8,550 nt of DNA from Myxococcales bacterium. Its GTDB lineage: Bacteria > Myxococcota > Polyangia > Fen-1088. Shown here one piece after another: positions 1 through 5,867 of the stretch (position 1 is its first letter; each line of letters begins with the position of its first letter). The position numbers and the translations under genes were made by a program. The stretch spans positions 1 to 8,550 of the forward strand of contig PMCR01000400.1 in NCBI GenBank assembly GCA_003155465.1, written 5' to 3'. Under the pieces are notes generated by a model. It was given only the letters and a program-made list of their open reading frames with translations, searched no databases and had not been told where the DNA came from.

Positions 1-420
1 AAGAAGCAGGTGAACGCGCGCTCCTATGTGGCCGATTTCAACTTCAAGGGTGCCGATCAGCAGAAGCGGGTAAAGGACTTGTCAGGCGGCGAGCGCAACC
101 GGGTGCACCTGGCCAAACTGCTGCGCAGTGGGGGCAACGTCCTGCTGCTCGACGAGCCGACCAACGATTTGGATGTGGATACCCTGCGCGCGCTGGAAGA
201 TGCGCTACTGGGCTTTGCCGGCTGCGTGGTGGTCATCAGCCACGACCGCTGGTTCCTCGACCGTATCGCCACCCACATTCTGGCTTTCGAGGGCGACAGC
301 CAGGCGGTGTGGTTCGAGGGCAACTACCAGGACTACGAAGCCGACCGCCATCGACGCTTGGGCGCCGACGCCGATCAGCCGCATCGGATCCGGTACAGGA
401 AGCTGATCCACGGCTCGTAG
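1..420 (+). CDS. ettA: EttA-type ABC-F ATPase, C-terminal part (5' end outside window)
   Basis: This is the C-terminal 139 residues of an ABC-F protein of the EttA (energy-dependent translational throttle A, formerly YjjK) type. The family is usually about 555 residues, so roughly three quarters lie upstream of the window. Visible here are the second ABC domain's signature LSGGE (residues 27-31 of the visible part), Walker B with catalytic Glu in [11 protein letters not shown] (48-58), and the H-switch [10 protein letters not shown] (78-87). The tail, with FEGNYQDYE and a [16 protein letters not shown] ending, closely resembles the E. coli EttA ending as I remember it, which separates it from Uup and other ABC-F types. 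Known role: it binds the ribosomal E site and gates entry into elongation according to the ATP/ADP ratio. It is a soluble cytosolic protein with no membrane domain. The frame is open from base 1, so the GTG at 10 is not the start. Stop TAG at 418-420. Confidence 0.93.
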   Translation, partial: KKQVNARSYVADFNFKGADQQKRVKDLSGGERNRVHLAKLLRSGGNVLLLDEPTNDLDVDTLRALEDALLGFAGCVVVISHDRWFLDRIATHILAFEGDSQAVWFEGNYQDYEADRHRRLGADADQPHRIRYRKLIHGS

Positions 421-430
421 GGGCGACGAG

Positions 431-451
431 CGGGCGACTGCAGGTCGCCCG
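431..451 (+). terminator. GC hairpin after ettA, possible terminator
   Basis: A perfect 8-bp inverted repeat, CGGGCGAC (431-438) and GTCGCCCG (444-451) around a 5-nt loop, lies 10 nt after the ettA stop. Further copies of GGGCGAC (421-427) and GGTCGCC (459-465) nearby could form alternative pairings. No T-run follows, so a canonical intrinsic terminator is not shown. It may act as an RNA-stabilising 3' hairpin or as a Rho-dependent end. Confidence 0.4.
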
Positions 452-508
452 TACGGGAGGTCGCCGACACCATTTGCATGCCCGTCGCGTGAACCATCGC
501 GTCCGCGC

Positions 509-514
509 TACAAT
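509..514 (+). promoter_or_regulatory. Candidate -10 element (TACAAT) for the TMTC-like gene
   Basis: TACAAT differs from the sigma-70 -10 consensus at one base and ends exactly 7 nt before the ATG at 522, so the predicted transcription start coincides with the start codon. No convincing -35 lies at 16-18 nt; the nearest TTG-type hexamer, TTGCAT at 474-479, is 29 nt away. Confidence is therefore moderate to low. Confidence 0.4.
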
Positions 515-521
515 GGCGTCG

Positions 522-2177
522 ATGGCCGACGAGGACGACACGCGAGCATCCGGCGCGGATGCGCCCAGCAGGCTGCTGGCTCGGCGGGGATGCGCGCTCG
601 CGGTGTTTCTGATCGTGGCGGCTCTGCTGCTTGGGGCGTCGTTCGGCCCTCACCTGCGCGGCGAGTTCGTGTGGGACGACATCTATCTGGTGGAGGGGAA
701 CCAGGCCATCTTTCGCATCGACGGCTGGCGCACGCTTCTGCAGCACGACCTTTGGGGACCGGTGACCGGCAAAGTCTCGCAACTCTATCATCCCGTCCCG
801 ATGCTTTCGCTGTGGCTGCAAGGGATCTCGCAGACCGGATCGCTGGTCGGCTTCCGTCTGGCGAATCTGGCCTTGCACGGTCTGTGCGCCGGGCTGCTCT
901 GGCTCTTTCTGGGCAGGCGCGGGGTCGGCCGAGGGGCGGCACTTGTGGCTGTGGCAGTCTTTCTGGTGCACCCCAGTGTCACCGAGCCAGTCATGTGGAT
1001 CACGGGCCGACACGATACCCTGGGCATGGCGTTCGTCCTGGCCGCCCTGCTGGTTTGGCCGGTTGCCGGCCGCGGAATCTGGTTGGGAGCCAGCCTGGCC
1101 GGTATGGCCGCGGCCATGGCTTTTCTGTGCAAGGAACAGTTCTTGGTGGTTCCGGTTCTGTTGCTGCTCTACACGGTGGTGGGGACGCGCGTCCGAACCG
1201 CTGGTCTCTCGGGACGACGTCGATGGTTCATCTTGCTGCTGCCGTCCGCTGGTCTTGCGGCGGCCATGCTCTGGCGTGCCCACCTTGGCATTCGCCTGGG
1301 CAGTGATGAGCTTGCTCGCGGATTCGGGCGACTGCTCGTCTGCTACGCCACCATCGTCTGGCACTATGGGGCCCAGCTTGTCTCGCTGGGAAATTCCGCC
1401 ACCCTGGACCTATTCATCCCCCTCGGCCCCTGGGCGGCAACCGGCGTCCTGGTCGTTCTGGTCGCGTTGCTGACTGTTCTGGCGCGGGCCTGGTGGCGAG
1501 AGCCCGCGCGCTTTTCGCTGCCCTTGTTCGGAGTGTCATGGTTTCTTCTGGCACTCGTTCCCCTTGTGGCGGCGGTTCCCCAGATCGGGTTCTATGGCAA
1601 TCGCTACGCCTATTTTCCCCTGGGCGGACTGACAGTGGCAGCCGTGGGTTTGCTGGCACCCCCGGCGGGGCGTGCCCGCGGTCGCTTGTCGCGCTTGTGG
1701 ATGACGGCCGGCGTGTTGCTGCCTGCGCTGTTGGTCCTGTCCACGTCGTCTGCGGCCGCCACATGGAGCTCGGACCTGTCGCTCTACCGAGCTGATCTCC
1801 TGCGCGACCCCGCCAACGGGATCGCCCACTACCACTACGGCTACGCAGTCCTGCGACGGCGTGGATGTGGCGAGGCCCTGCCGATCTTCCTGGCCGCAAC
1901 CCGCTTGGCTCCCCGCTATCCGCGGGGCTGGCACAATCTGGCCGGCTGCTTGGAGAACCTGGGGCGTGCGGCCGAGGCGGTAGAGCCGGCGCGGAGAGCT
2001 GTCGAACTGGAGCCCGACAACGCCCGCAACCAGTACAACTTGGCGGTGGCGCTGGCAGCCCGTGGCGACGGGATCGGCGCGATATATGCGCTGCAAGAGT
2101 CCCTGGCGCGTGAGCCTTCGTTCAAACCGGCGCGGGAGTTGCTGGTTGATCTCCGTCGCGCGCAGATCCAGCCATGA
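522..2177 (+). CDS. TMTC/PMT-like membrane glycosyltransferase with C-terminal TPR repeats
   Basis: A predicted 551-residue polytopic inner-membrane protein. It resembles the GT-C fold O-mannosyltransferase-like family that includes eukaryotic TMTC1-4 and many bacterial homologues. Landmarks: a first membrane segment at about residues 18-40; then the luminal/periplasmic GEFVWDD motif whose acidic pair (Asp52-Asp53) matches the catalytic/metal DD of the family; a LYHPVPMLSLWLQ stretch; GRHDTLGM; CKEQFLVVPVLLLL; and NRYAYFPLGG around Asn360. About ten hydrophobic segments follow one another, and then a soluble region (about 430-540) with roughly three TPR units (HYHYGYAVLRRRG..., GWHNLAGCLENLGRAAEAVEPARRAVELEPDN, NQYNLAVALAARGD). 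By family knowledge it would transfer a sugar from a polyprenyl-phosphate donor to proteins in the periplasm, with the TPRs as a candidate acceptor- or partner-binding surface. The acceptor is unknown. Start choice: ATG 522 sits 7 nt after a -10-like TACAAT. ATG 513 (three residues longer) is possible but overlaps that hexamer. Neither has a Shine-Dalgarno sequence. The frame is open upstream to 309 inside ettA, but that extension is Arg-rich and unlikely to be coding. Confidence 0.85.
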   Translation: MADEDDTRASGADAPSRLLARRGCALAVFLIVAALLLGASFGPHLRGEFVWDDIYLVEGNQAIFRIDGWRTLLQHDLWGPVTGKVSQLYHPVPMLSLWLQGISQTGSLVGFRLANLALHGLCAGLLWLFLGRRGVGRGAALVAVAVFLVHPSVTEPVMWITGRHDTLGMAFVLAALLVWPVAGRGIWLGASLAGMAAAMAFLCKEQFLVVPVLLLLYTVVGTRVRTAGLSGRRRWFILLLPSAGLAAAMLWRAHLGIRLGSDELARGFGRLLVCYATIVWHYGAQLVSLGNSATLDLFIPLGPWAATGVLVVLVALLTVLARAWWREPARFSLPLFGVSWFLLALVPLVAAVPQIGFYGNRYAYFPLGGLTVAAVGLLAPPAGRARGRLSRLWMTAGVLLPALLVLSTSSAAATWSSDLSLYRADLLRDPANGIAHYHYGYAVLRRRGCGEALPIFLAATRLAPRYPRGWHNLAGCLENLGRAAEAVEPARRAVELEPDNARNQYNLAVALAARGDGIGAIYALQESLAREPSFKPARELLVDLRRAQIQP

Positions 2178-2191
2178 TCGCCGGTCAGCAT

Positions 2192-2220
2192 TTGCAGGCG
2201 CCGTGTCTTCTCGGTAGAAT
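2192..2220 (+). promoter_or_regulatory. Sigma-70-like promoter TTGCAG-N17-TAGAAT
   Basis: A -35 hexamer TTGCAG (2192-2197) and a -10 hexamer TAGAAT (2215-2220) are separated by the optimal 17 nt. Both are close to consensus and stand out in GC-rich DNA. The predicted transcription start, about 7 nt after the -10, falls on the ATG at 2228, implying a leaderless mRNA for the small downstream gene. The promoter lies just after the stop of the TMTC-like gene, so the small gene need not depend on read-through. Confidence 0.65.
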
Positions 2221-2227
2221 AGGGCCA

Positions 2228-2443
2228 ATGATTCCTCACGCCGAATTTGAACGGGCCATCACGCAATGGAAGATCCGCAGGCAAGGCGGCCAAGTGGCCA
2301 CCCAGACCGCGGATGTCGCCTCAGGGGCCGTGGTGGGCGAGATGGCGCTTGCTAACGCGGAGCCAGGTCTGCTGTCGGGAGAGATTTCCAGCGCTGAGAT
2401 GAGCAGCGGCCCCGCCCCGGGCGACTTCGACCCCAATGCGTAG
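2228..2443 (+). CDS. Small hypothetical protein (71 aa)
   Basis: I do not recognise this protein. It is 71 residues, soluble, with no signal peptide or membrane segment. An N-terminal amphipathic, basic helix-like stretch (HAEFERAITQWKIRRQGG, residues 4-21) is followed by a low-complexity Ala/Gly/Ser/Glu-rich acidic tail ending DFDPNA. The start at 2228 is chosen because it lies 7 nt after the -10 of a well-formed promoter. There is no Shine-Dalgarno sequence, consistent with leaderless translation. An in-frame ATG at 2174 overlaps the preceding stop as ATGA and would give an 89-residue product by translational coupling, so both starts are possible. The stop at 2441-2443 is only 2 nt from the stop of the convergent beta-barrel gene. 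Evidence that it is a gene is the promoter, the placement and the lack of another explanation for this gap. Function is unknown. Confidence 0.6.
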   Translation: MIPHAEFERAITQWKIRRQGGQVATQTADVASGAVVGEMALANAEPGLLSGEISSAEMSSGPAPGDFDPNA

Positions 2444-2445
2444 GA

Positions 2446-2991
2446 TCAGAAGTACGCGCGCGCGCCCAGGCTGAAGTCGATGGTGAAGTCCAGGGGCGGG
2501 AAGGCCACGAGAGAGGGCGCTATTTCGATGTAGGCTTCGAGGAAGCTGGGGCGCCGGAATGTGACGGCGAACCCGAGCGGAACGCGGGCGAGGAGCACAA
2601 GATCGTGGCCGAGTTTGTTGGACCCGTAGGCCCACGTGATGACCCGGCCGCCCAGGCCCGCGTACCAATCCAAGCGGTTCGTCATCTTGACGATGTTTTC
2701 TTGGTACAGGTAGTCCGCGTGCACACTGATGTTGCGGTGGAGGTCGCTGCAACGATAGCTCTTGTCGTTCGCATCCTTGCACCAGTAGTAGCCCCACCCG
2801 CCGAACCCGAGCCCGAGGTCGAAGGCATTGGCGCCCCCGACAAAGGCCTTGGCCGTGATGGCGGTTGGCTCGCCAATCTGGAAGCCAAGGCCGAAGTTGC
2901 GCGAAGAGCCAACCTCGGTTGCCTGCCCGCGGCTTGCGCCGGCCGCCACCGCTGCCGCGGCGGCCAAGGTGAGAAGAAAGACACGCTTCAT
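2446..2991 (-). CDS. Predicted outer-membrane beta-barrel protein (181 aa)
   Basis: A small exported protein. Residues 1-24 form a classical Sec signal peptide (MKR followed by a Leu/Ala core), with likely cleavage after Ala19 or at GQA24. The mature part alternates hydrophobic and polar residues with many Gly and aromatics (FGLGFQIGEPTAITAKAF, NAFDLGLGFGGWGYYW, LDWYAGLGGRV, LEAYIEIAPSLV). It ends in DFSLGARAYF, whose terminal Phe fits the beta-signal read by the BAM machinery. The GEPTAIT-AKAF...NAFDLGLG pattern followed by SVHADYLYQ resembles small barrel families annotated DUF3996-like; that link is from memory and unverified. Cys71 and Cys81 lie 10 residues apart in a probable loop and could form a disulfide. 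Start: ATG at 2991 with AGGA 9 nt upstream and -10-like hexamers just before it. It is divergent from the L,D-transpeptidase gene and convergent with the small gene. A pore or structural role is possible, but the substrate is unknown. Confidence 0.78.
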   Translation of the reverse strand: MKRVFLLTLAAAAAVAAGASRGQATEVGSSRNFGLGFQIGEPTAITAKAFVGGANAFDLGLGFGGWGYYWCKDANDKSYRCSDLHRNISVHADYLYQENIVKMTNRLDWYAGLGGRVITWAYGSNKLGHDLVLLARVPLGFAVTFRRPSFLEAYIEIAPSLVAFPPLDFTIDFSLGARAYF

Positions 2992-2996
2992 GGGCG

Positions 2997-3005
2997 ATTA
3001 TCCTA
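2997..3005 (-). promoter_or_regulatory. Candidate -10 region for the beta-barrel gene
   Basis: On the minus strand, TAGGAT (3005-3000) and the overlapping GATAAT (3002-2997) both resemble a -10 hexamer and end 8 and 5 nt before the ATG. A TCGACA hexamer (3022-3017), five of six matches to the -35 consensus, is only 14 nt from GATAAT, which is shorter than ideal. The same bases include AGGA, which could instead serve as a Shine-Dalgarno sequence, so the reading is ambiguous. Confidence 0.35.
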
Positions 3006-3018
3006 GTACGTCTTCGTG

Positions 3019-3026
3019 TCGATCGA
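3019..3026. promoter_or_regulatory. Palindrome TCGATCGA in divergent intergenic region
   Basis: A perfect 8-bp palindrome lies between the divergent beta-barrel and L,D-transpeptidase genes and partly overlaps the candidate -35 of the former. It could be a half of an operator, but short palindromes occur by chance and no regulator is encoded nearby. Confidence 0.2.
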
Positions 3027-3041
3027 TCTGCACATTTCTCG

Positions 3042-3060
3042 CCTCGACTCGGTCGAGGAG
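3042..3060 (+). promoter_or_regulatory. Hairpin overlapping the Shine-Dalgarno sequence of the L,D-transpeptidase gene
   Basis: CCTCGAC (3042-3048) and GTCGAGG (3052-3058) form a perfect 7-bp stem with a TCG loop (or 6 bp with a CTCGG loop). The right arm covers four of the six bases of the ribosome-binding sequence GAGGAG (3055-3060), which is 7 nt from the TTG start at 3068. If transcribed, the hairpin would hide the binding site and could make translation conditional. The pairing is seen directly; the regulatory role is inferred. Confidence 0.5.
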
Positions 3061-3067
3061 CTAGAAA

Positions 3068-5200
3068 TTGGATGTCTTGCCCCTGCGCTCTGTTGCCGTC
3101 TTCTCGCTGCTGCTTGCCCTGCCGGCCGGCGCTGCCTGTCGTCGTGGGCGTTCGGGCCCGCCTGCCCAAGCGCTGGCGGTTTCTTCCGAGCCCGCAACTC
3201 CTGCGCCCGCGGCACGAGCCGAGAAGCCGGCCCCGCCGCCCAAGCCTGACCCAGATGCTCTGCCCGAGGCGTCCCCACCCGTCGAACGTCGTGCCATCCA
3301 GGTCGTGGCCGGAAAGGAACGGGTGGTCGACGCCGAGCAAGCCGTGCAGCGCGGCCTGACCCTGGTGGATCTCTCCGACGGATGGGCGCCCTACATCTTC
3401 CAGGATGGCAAGGCGGCCGATGGCGCGCTTCTGCCCAACCGCTACCGGGCTGTGTTCGTCGGGCTGGCCAGCGATCGCACCGACGGTGATGGCCAAGCCC
3501 TGCCACCAGGTGAGCGCAACTATCTCGAACTGTACGGCATCCCACCTTCGCTTTCTGTGGTGCGGGCGCGCTTTGTCGAGGACGCGGCCCGGAACTGCGA
3601 GGCCAGCGTGGACAATGCTCGTCTGCTCGCGGTGGACAGCATTGAGACTTTCGGTCACAGCACGGAGAAGAAGGAAGCCGCCAGGCACCGGCTGCGTGGC
3701 CTGCGCCTGGAGGCCGCGCGTGCCAAGGCGGGCGTTGCCACTATCGCGGAGTTGGCCGCGACTGACCCTCGCTGCGCGGGCGAGGTGAAGACCCACCTGA
3801 GGGTGGAGGTCGAGCGTGTCGCTTTTGCCGAAGTGGAGAAGCGCCTGGTTTGCGAGGGACTCATGGACGCAGCCAAGCACAAGCCGGGCAGCTACGACGC
3901 GCCCATGCGATCGGCGGTTCTGGATTTCCAGCAGAAGAACGGCGTCTTCGCCCAGGCCGACCTCACCCGCGCCACCTTGGAGGCCATGGGTCGGCCGCTG
4001 CTGGCCAACGACTTCGCTACCCTGCGCAGGGTTCTGGCGGAGCGGGCGGCCCACGCGGGCGGCTTTGTCGAGGACGGGACTGCCATCGCCGCCATGCCGC
4101 TTCCCAAGCGTGGCAAGCCCCGTGCGATTCCGACCTATCGGACTGCCGATGGGAAGTCGGTGCCTGTGCCGGACCTCGTCGGGCAGGCCACGGACGCCCT
4201 CCTGTCGCGGCTGGGCCTGGCCTCGCCCGAGGATGCGCTGGCCTTCTTCCGGCGTCATCCGGAGAGCGACTTTCGCTGGCTGCAGGCTGCAGTGCGCTTC
4301 CCCGCTCCGCCCGAGTACTACGGGCCCAAGATGGACCTTGTCGCCGAAATCGATCGTGGTGATGTCTGGTACGACTTTCCCTTTGACAGCAAAGGCAATC
4401 GGCTGCCACAGCCGCGCACGCGCTATCCGACCTTCAATCTCTACGTGCGCTGGCGGGGCGAGAAAGTTCCCCTGGTCAGTTGGCGCACGACCATCGGCGG
4501 CTGGCGCTCCGAACTCGCTGCCGACGGCGAAGAGTACTACCGCTACAAGGATTCTGACGTGGGCAAGCGGGTGTGGCGGCACATCGTGTCTGCGCCGGTG
4601 TGGTTGCCCCCGCCCAGTTCACCCCTGGCATCGATGGTGAAGACCAAGTGGGTCGCCGGCGGCTACCCCCGTGTGGTCAATTACGATGAGACCGGGCCAG
4701 GATTCCTCTCGGCCTACGGCCTGGTGGCCGGCATCCACGAGCAGGCCAGGCAACGCGGCGAAGGCGTCGCCTATTTTGACAACGGGATTCGCACCCACGG
4801 CTCGTTCGACTACATGTCTTTGCGTGGCCGCTTCTCCCACGGCTGCCATCGCCTGTACAACAACCTGGCGGTTCGCCTATTCTCGTTCGTGCTCAAGCAC
4901 CGGCGCGCCAAGGTTCTCGGGCCCATGGCGCTGAACTTCCGGCGCGTCTTCTACTGGGACGGCGAGGTGTTCGAGATGCGCCTGCCAACCCGCGGCTTCT
5001 ACTACGAGTTGGATCCCGCCCTGCCAGTCGAGACCCTGAAGGGAACGATCGTCGGCCAGTTGCAGCAGCCCGTGACAGACTACGTCCGCAAACCGGGCGT
5101 GACTTATGCCGGTGGCAAGTTGCCCTCGGCGCCCACCGGACCCGAGAGCAAGGCGGGTGGCGGCCGAGCCGAACCCAGCACAGAGGGCAAGGTACCGTGA
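3068..5200 (+). CDS. L,D-transpeptidase (YkuD/ErfK type) with peptidoglycan-binding domain, probable lipoprotein
   Basis: A 710-residue envelope enzyme. The N-terminus has a hydrophobic signal (VAVFSLLLALPAGAAC). Cys24 is a possible lipidation site, although Gly at -3 is not ideal for a lipobox. A Pro/Ala-rich linker (about 25-75) follows. Around residues 258-330 (CEGLMDAAKHKPGSYDAPMR...VLDFQQKNGVF) lies a PG_binding_1-like domain. The catalytic YkuD domain is in the last third: the conserved His in IRTHG is His577 and the SHGCHR motif (590-595) supplies nucleophile Cys593. Family role: it forms 3-3 peptidoglycan cross-links or attaches proteins to meso-diaminopimelate in the periplasm. The catalytic set is intact. 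At 710 residues it is much longer than a minimal YkuD enzyme (about 150-300), with large unassigned N-terminal and middle regions. Start: TTG 3068 is chosen because an in-frame TAG lies at 3062-3064 and GAGGAG is spaced 7 nt upstream; TTG 3077 is an alternative. It overlaps the next gene by 4 nt, so the two are probably cotranscribed and coupled. Confidence 0.88.
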   Translation: MDVLPLRSVAVFSLLLALPAGAACRRGRSGPPAQALAVSSEPATPAPAARAEKPAPPPKPDPDALPEASPPVERRAIQVVAGKERVVDAEQAVQRGLTLVDLSDGWAPYIFQDGKAADGALLPNRYRAVFVGLASDRTDGDGQALPPGERNYLELYGIPPSLSVVRARFVEDAARNCEASVDNARLLAVDSIETFGHSTEKKEAARHRLRGLRLEAARAKAGVATIAELAATDPRCAGEVKTHLRVEVERVAFAEVEKRLVCEGLMDAAKHKPGSYDAPMRSAVLDFQQKNGVFAQADLTRATLEAMGRPLLANDFATLRRVLAERAAHAGGFVEDGTAIAAMPLPKRGKPRAIPTYRTADGKSVPVPDLVGQATDALLSRLGLASPEDALAFFRRHPESDFRWLQAAVRFPAPPEYYGPKMDLVAEIDRGDVWYDFPFDSKGNRLPQPRTRYPTFNLYVRWRGEKVPLVSWRTTIGGWRSELAADGEEYYRYKDSDVGKRVWRHIVSAPVWLPPPSSPLASMVKTKWVAGGYPRVVNYDETGPGFLSAYGLVAGIHEQARQRGEGVAYFDNGIRTHGSFDYMSLRGRFSHGCHRLYNNLAVRLFSFVLKHRRAKVLGPMALNFRRVFYWDGEVFEMRLPTRGFYYELDPALPVETLKGTIVGQLQQPVTDYVRKPGVTYAGGKLPSAPTGPESKAGGGRAEPSTEGKVP

Positions 5201-5745
5201 GCGCTCGGGTGTTTTTCCGAATCAGCCTGGGATTGGCCCTCGCGGCCAGTTGCCGCCAACCGCCGGTCGATGGCACGGGGCCGTCCGCGACCGGCCCCGC
5301 CCCCACCCAGGTGGCAGTGCCGTCCAGCAAGGGAGAACCGGCCGCTGCGCCGCCCAGGGCCGCTGTTACCGCAGCCCCTGTCAGCGAGAGAGCGAAAGCC
5401 GAGGATGATCTGCAGTCCGAGGAGCGAGAAGCGAACCCACTGTCGGAGACGGTGACCCTGACCCTGTCCATCAGCCCGCCGGTCAAGGCGATGGTCATGT
5501 GGGGCAGCAAGCAGCTCGCTCGCGTCGCGCCCGACAATCCGACCGTCGAGCTGCAGCGCCCGCGCAACACAGGCCCACTGGACCTCGACATTCGCGCCGA
5601 GGGCTTTCTGCCGCACCACACGCGCCTCCATTCCGACCGGAACGACAAGGTAAGTGTGCGTCTGGTGCGTCCGGCAGACGCACCTGGCCTTCTCGGCTAC
5701 CGCAGCTCGGTTGCGGCCACGGCTGCCAAGGGCAAGACCAAGTAG
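5197..5745 (+). CDS. Predicted lipoprotein with PEGA-like domain (182 aa)
   Basis: A small exported protein that starts at GTG inside the previous gene's stop (GTGA), with GAGGG and AAGG 9 and 4 nt upstream. This indicates translational coupling with the L,D-transpeptidase. The N-terminus (MSARVFFRISLGLALAASC) is a lipoprotein-like signal with Cys19 as the candidate lipidated residue. Residues 20-65 are Pro/Ala/Gly-rich linker and 66-82 are charged. Residues about 84-155 (VTLTLSISPPVKAMVMWGSKQLARV...VELQRPRNTGPLDLDIRAEGFLPHHTRL...KVSVRLVRP) match the shape of a PEGA domain: a small beta-sandwich with the SxPP-x-A-V/M turn and the L-D-I-R-A-E-G-F strand. PEGA domains are surface or periplasmic modules often found with S-layer proteins and Ser/Thr kinases in such bacteria. 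No catalytic residues are evident. It may be an accessory or anchoring partner of the transpeptidase; that is inferred from the operon alone. Confidence 0.72.
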   Translation: MSARVFFRISLGLALAASCRQPPVDGTGPSATGPAPTQVAVPSSKGEPAAAPPRAAVTAAPVSERAKAEDDLQSEEREANPLSETVTLTLSISPPVKAMVMWGSKQLARVAPDNPTVELQRPRNTGPLDLDIRAEGFLPHHTRLHSDRNDKVSVRLVRPADAPGLLGYRSSVAATAAKGKTK

Positions 5746-5867
5746 CCTCGCTGGCAGGCGCGCCACTGGATTCGAAGAGAGTGGCTGGTCATGCGCCATT
5801 CTCGCTGCGCTTCAGCGGATTCTCGACGAGGTGACCTGCAGTTGTGTAGCACGACATGAGATCAGCA
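5746..5867. other. Convergent intergenic region with two weak hairpins
   Basis: These 122 bp separate the stops of the PEGA-like lipoprotein and the M1 peptidase genes. Two short inverted repeats are visible: GCCACT/AGTGGC (5762-5767 and 5780-5785, 12-nt loop) and CGCTG/CAGCG (5803-5807 and 5813-5817, 5-nt loop). Neither is followed by a T-run on either strand, so they are at best weak bidirectional terminators. No other gene is supported here. Confidence 0.35.

Noticed and set aside
309..512. N-terminal extension of the TMTC-like frame into ettA
   Set aside because: The extra 68 codons overlap ettA out of frame and give an Arg-rich, uncharacteristic sequence. The family begins with a short cytosolic segment before the first membrane helix, as provided by ATG 513 or 522.
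474..514. TTGCAT (474-479) as the -35 partner of TACAAT (509-514)
   Set aside because: The spacer would be 29 nt, far outside the 16-18 nt range.
375..1364. A 329-codon minus-strand open frame under the TMTC-like gene
   Set aside because: The translation is Gln/Arg/His-rich low-complexity, while the plus strand has clear membrane segments and family motifs.
3072..3359. ATG at 3072 as the start of the gene after the divergent region
   Set aside because: It is in a different frame that closes after 95 codons. The TTG at 3068 has better Shine-Dalgarno spacing and opens the full L,D-transpeptidase.
2321..4582. A 753-codon open frame on the minus strand
   Set aside because: It runs antisense through the L,D-transpeptidase and out of frame through the beta-barrel gene. 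Its translation is Arg/Gly/Gln-rich low-complexity with no motif. It is a shadow of GC-biased codons.
5757..5764. GGCGCGCC palindrome in the convergent gap
   Set aside because: An 8-bp G/C palindrome is expected by chance in DNA this GC-rich and has no partner or context suggesting function.
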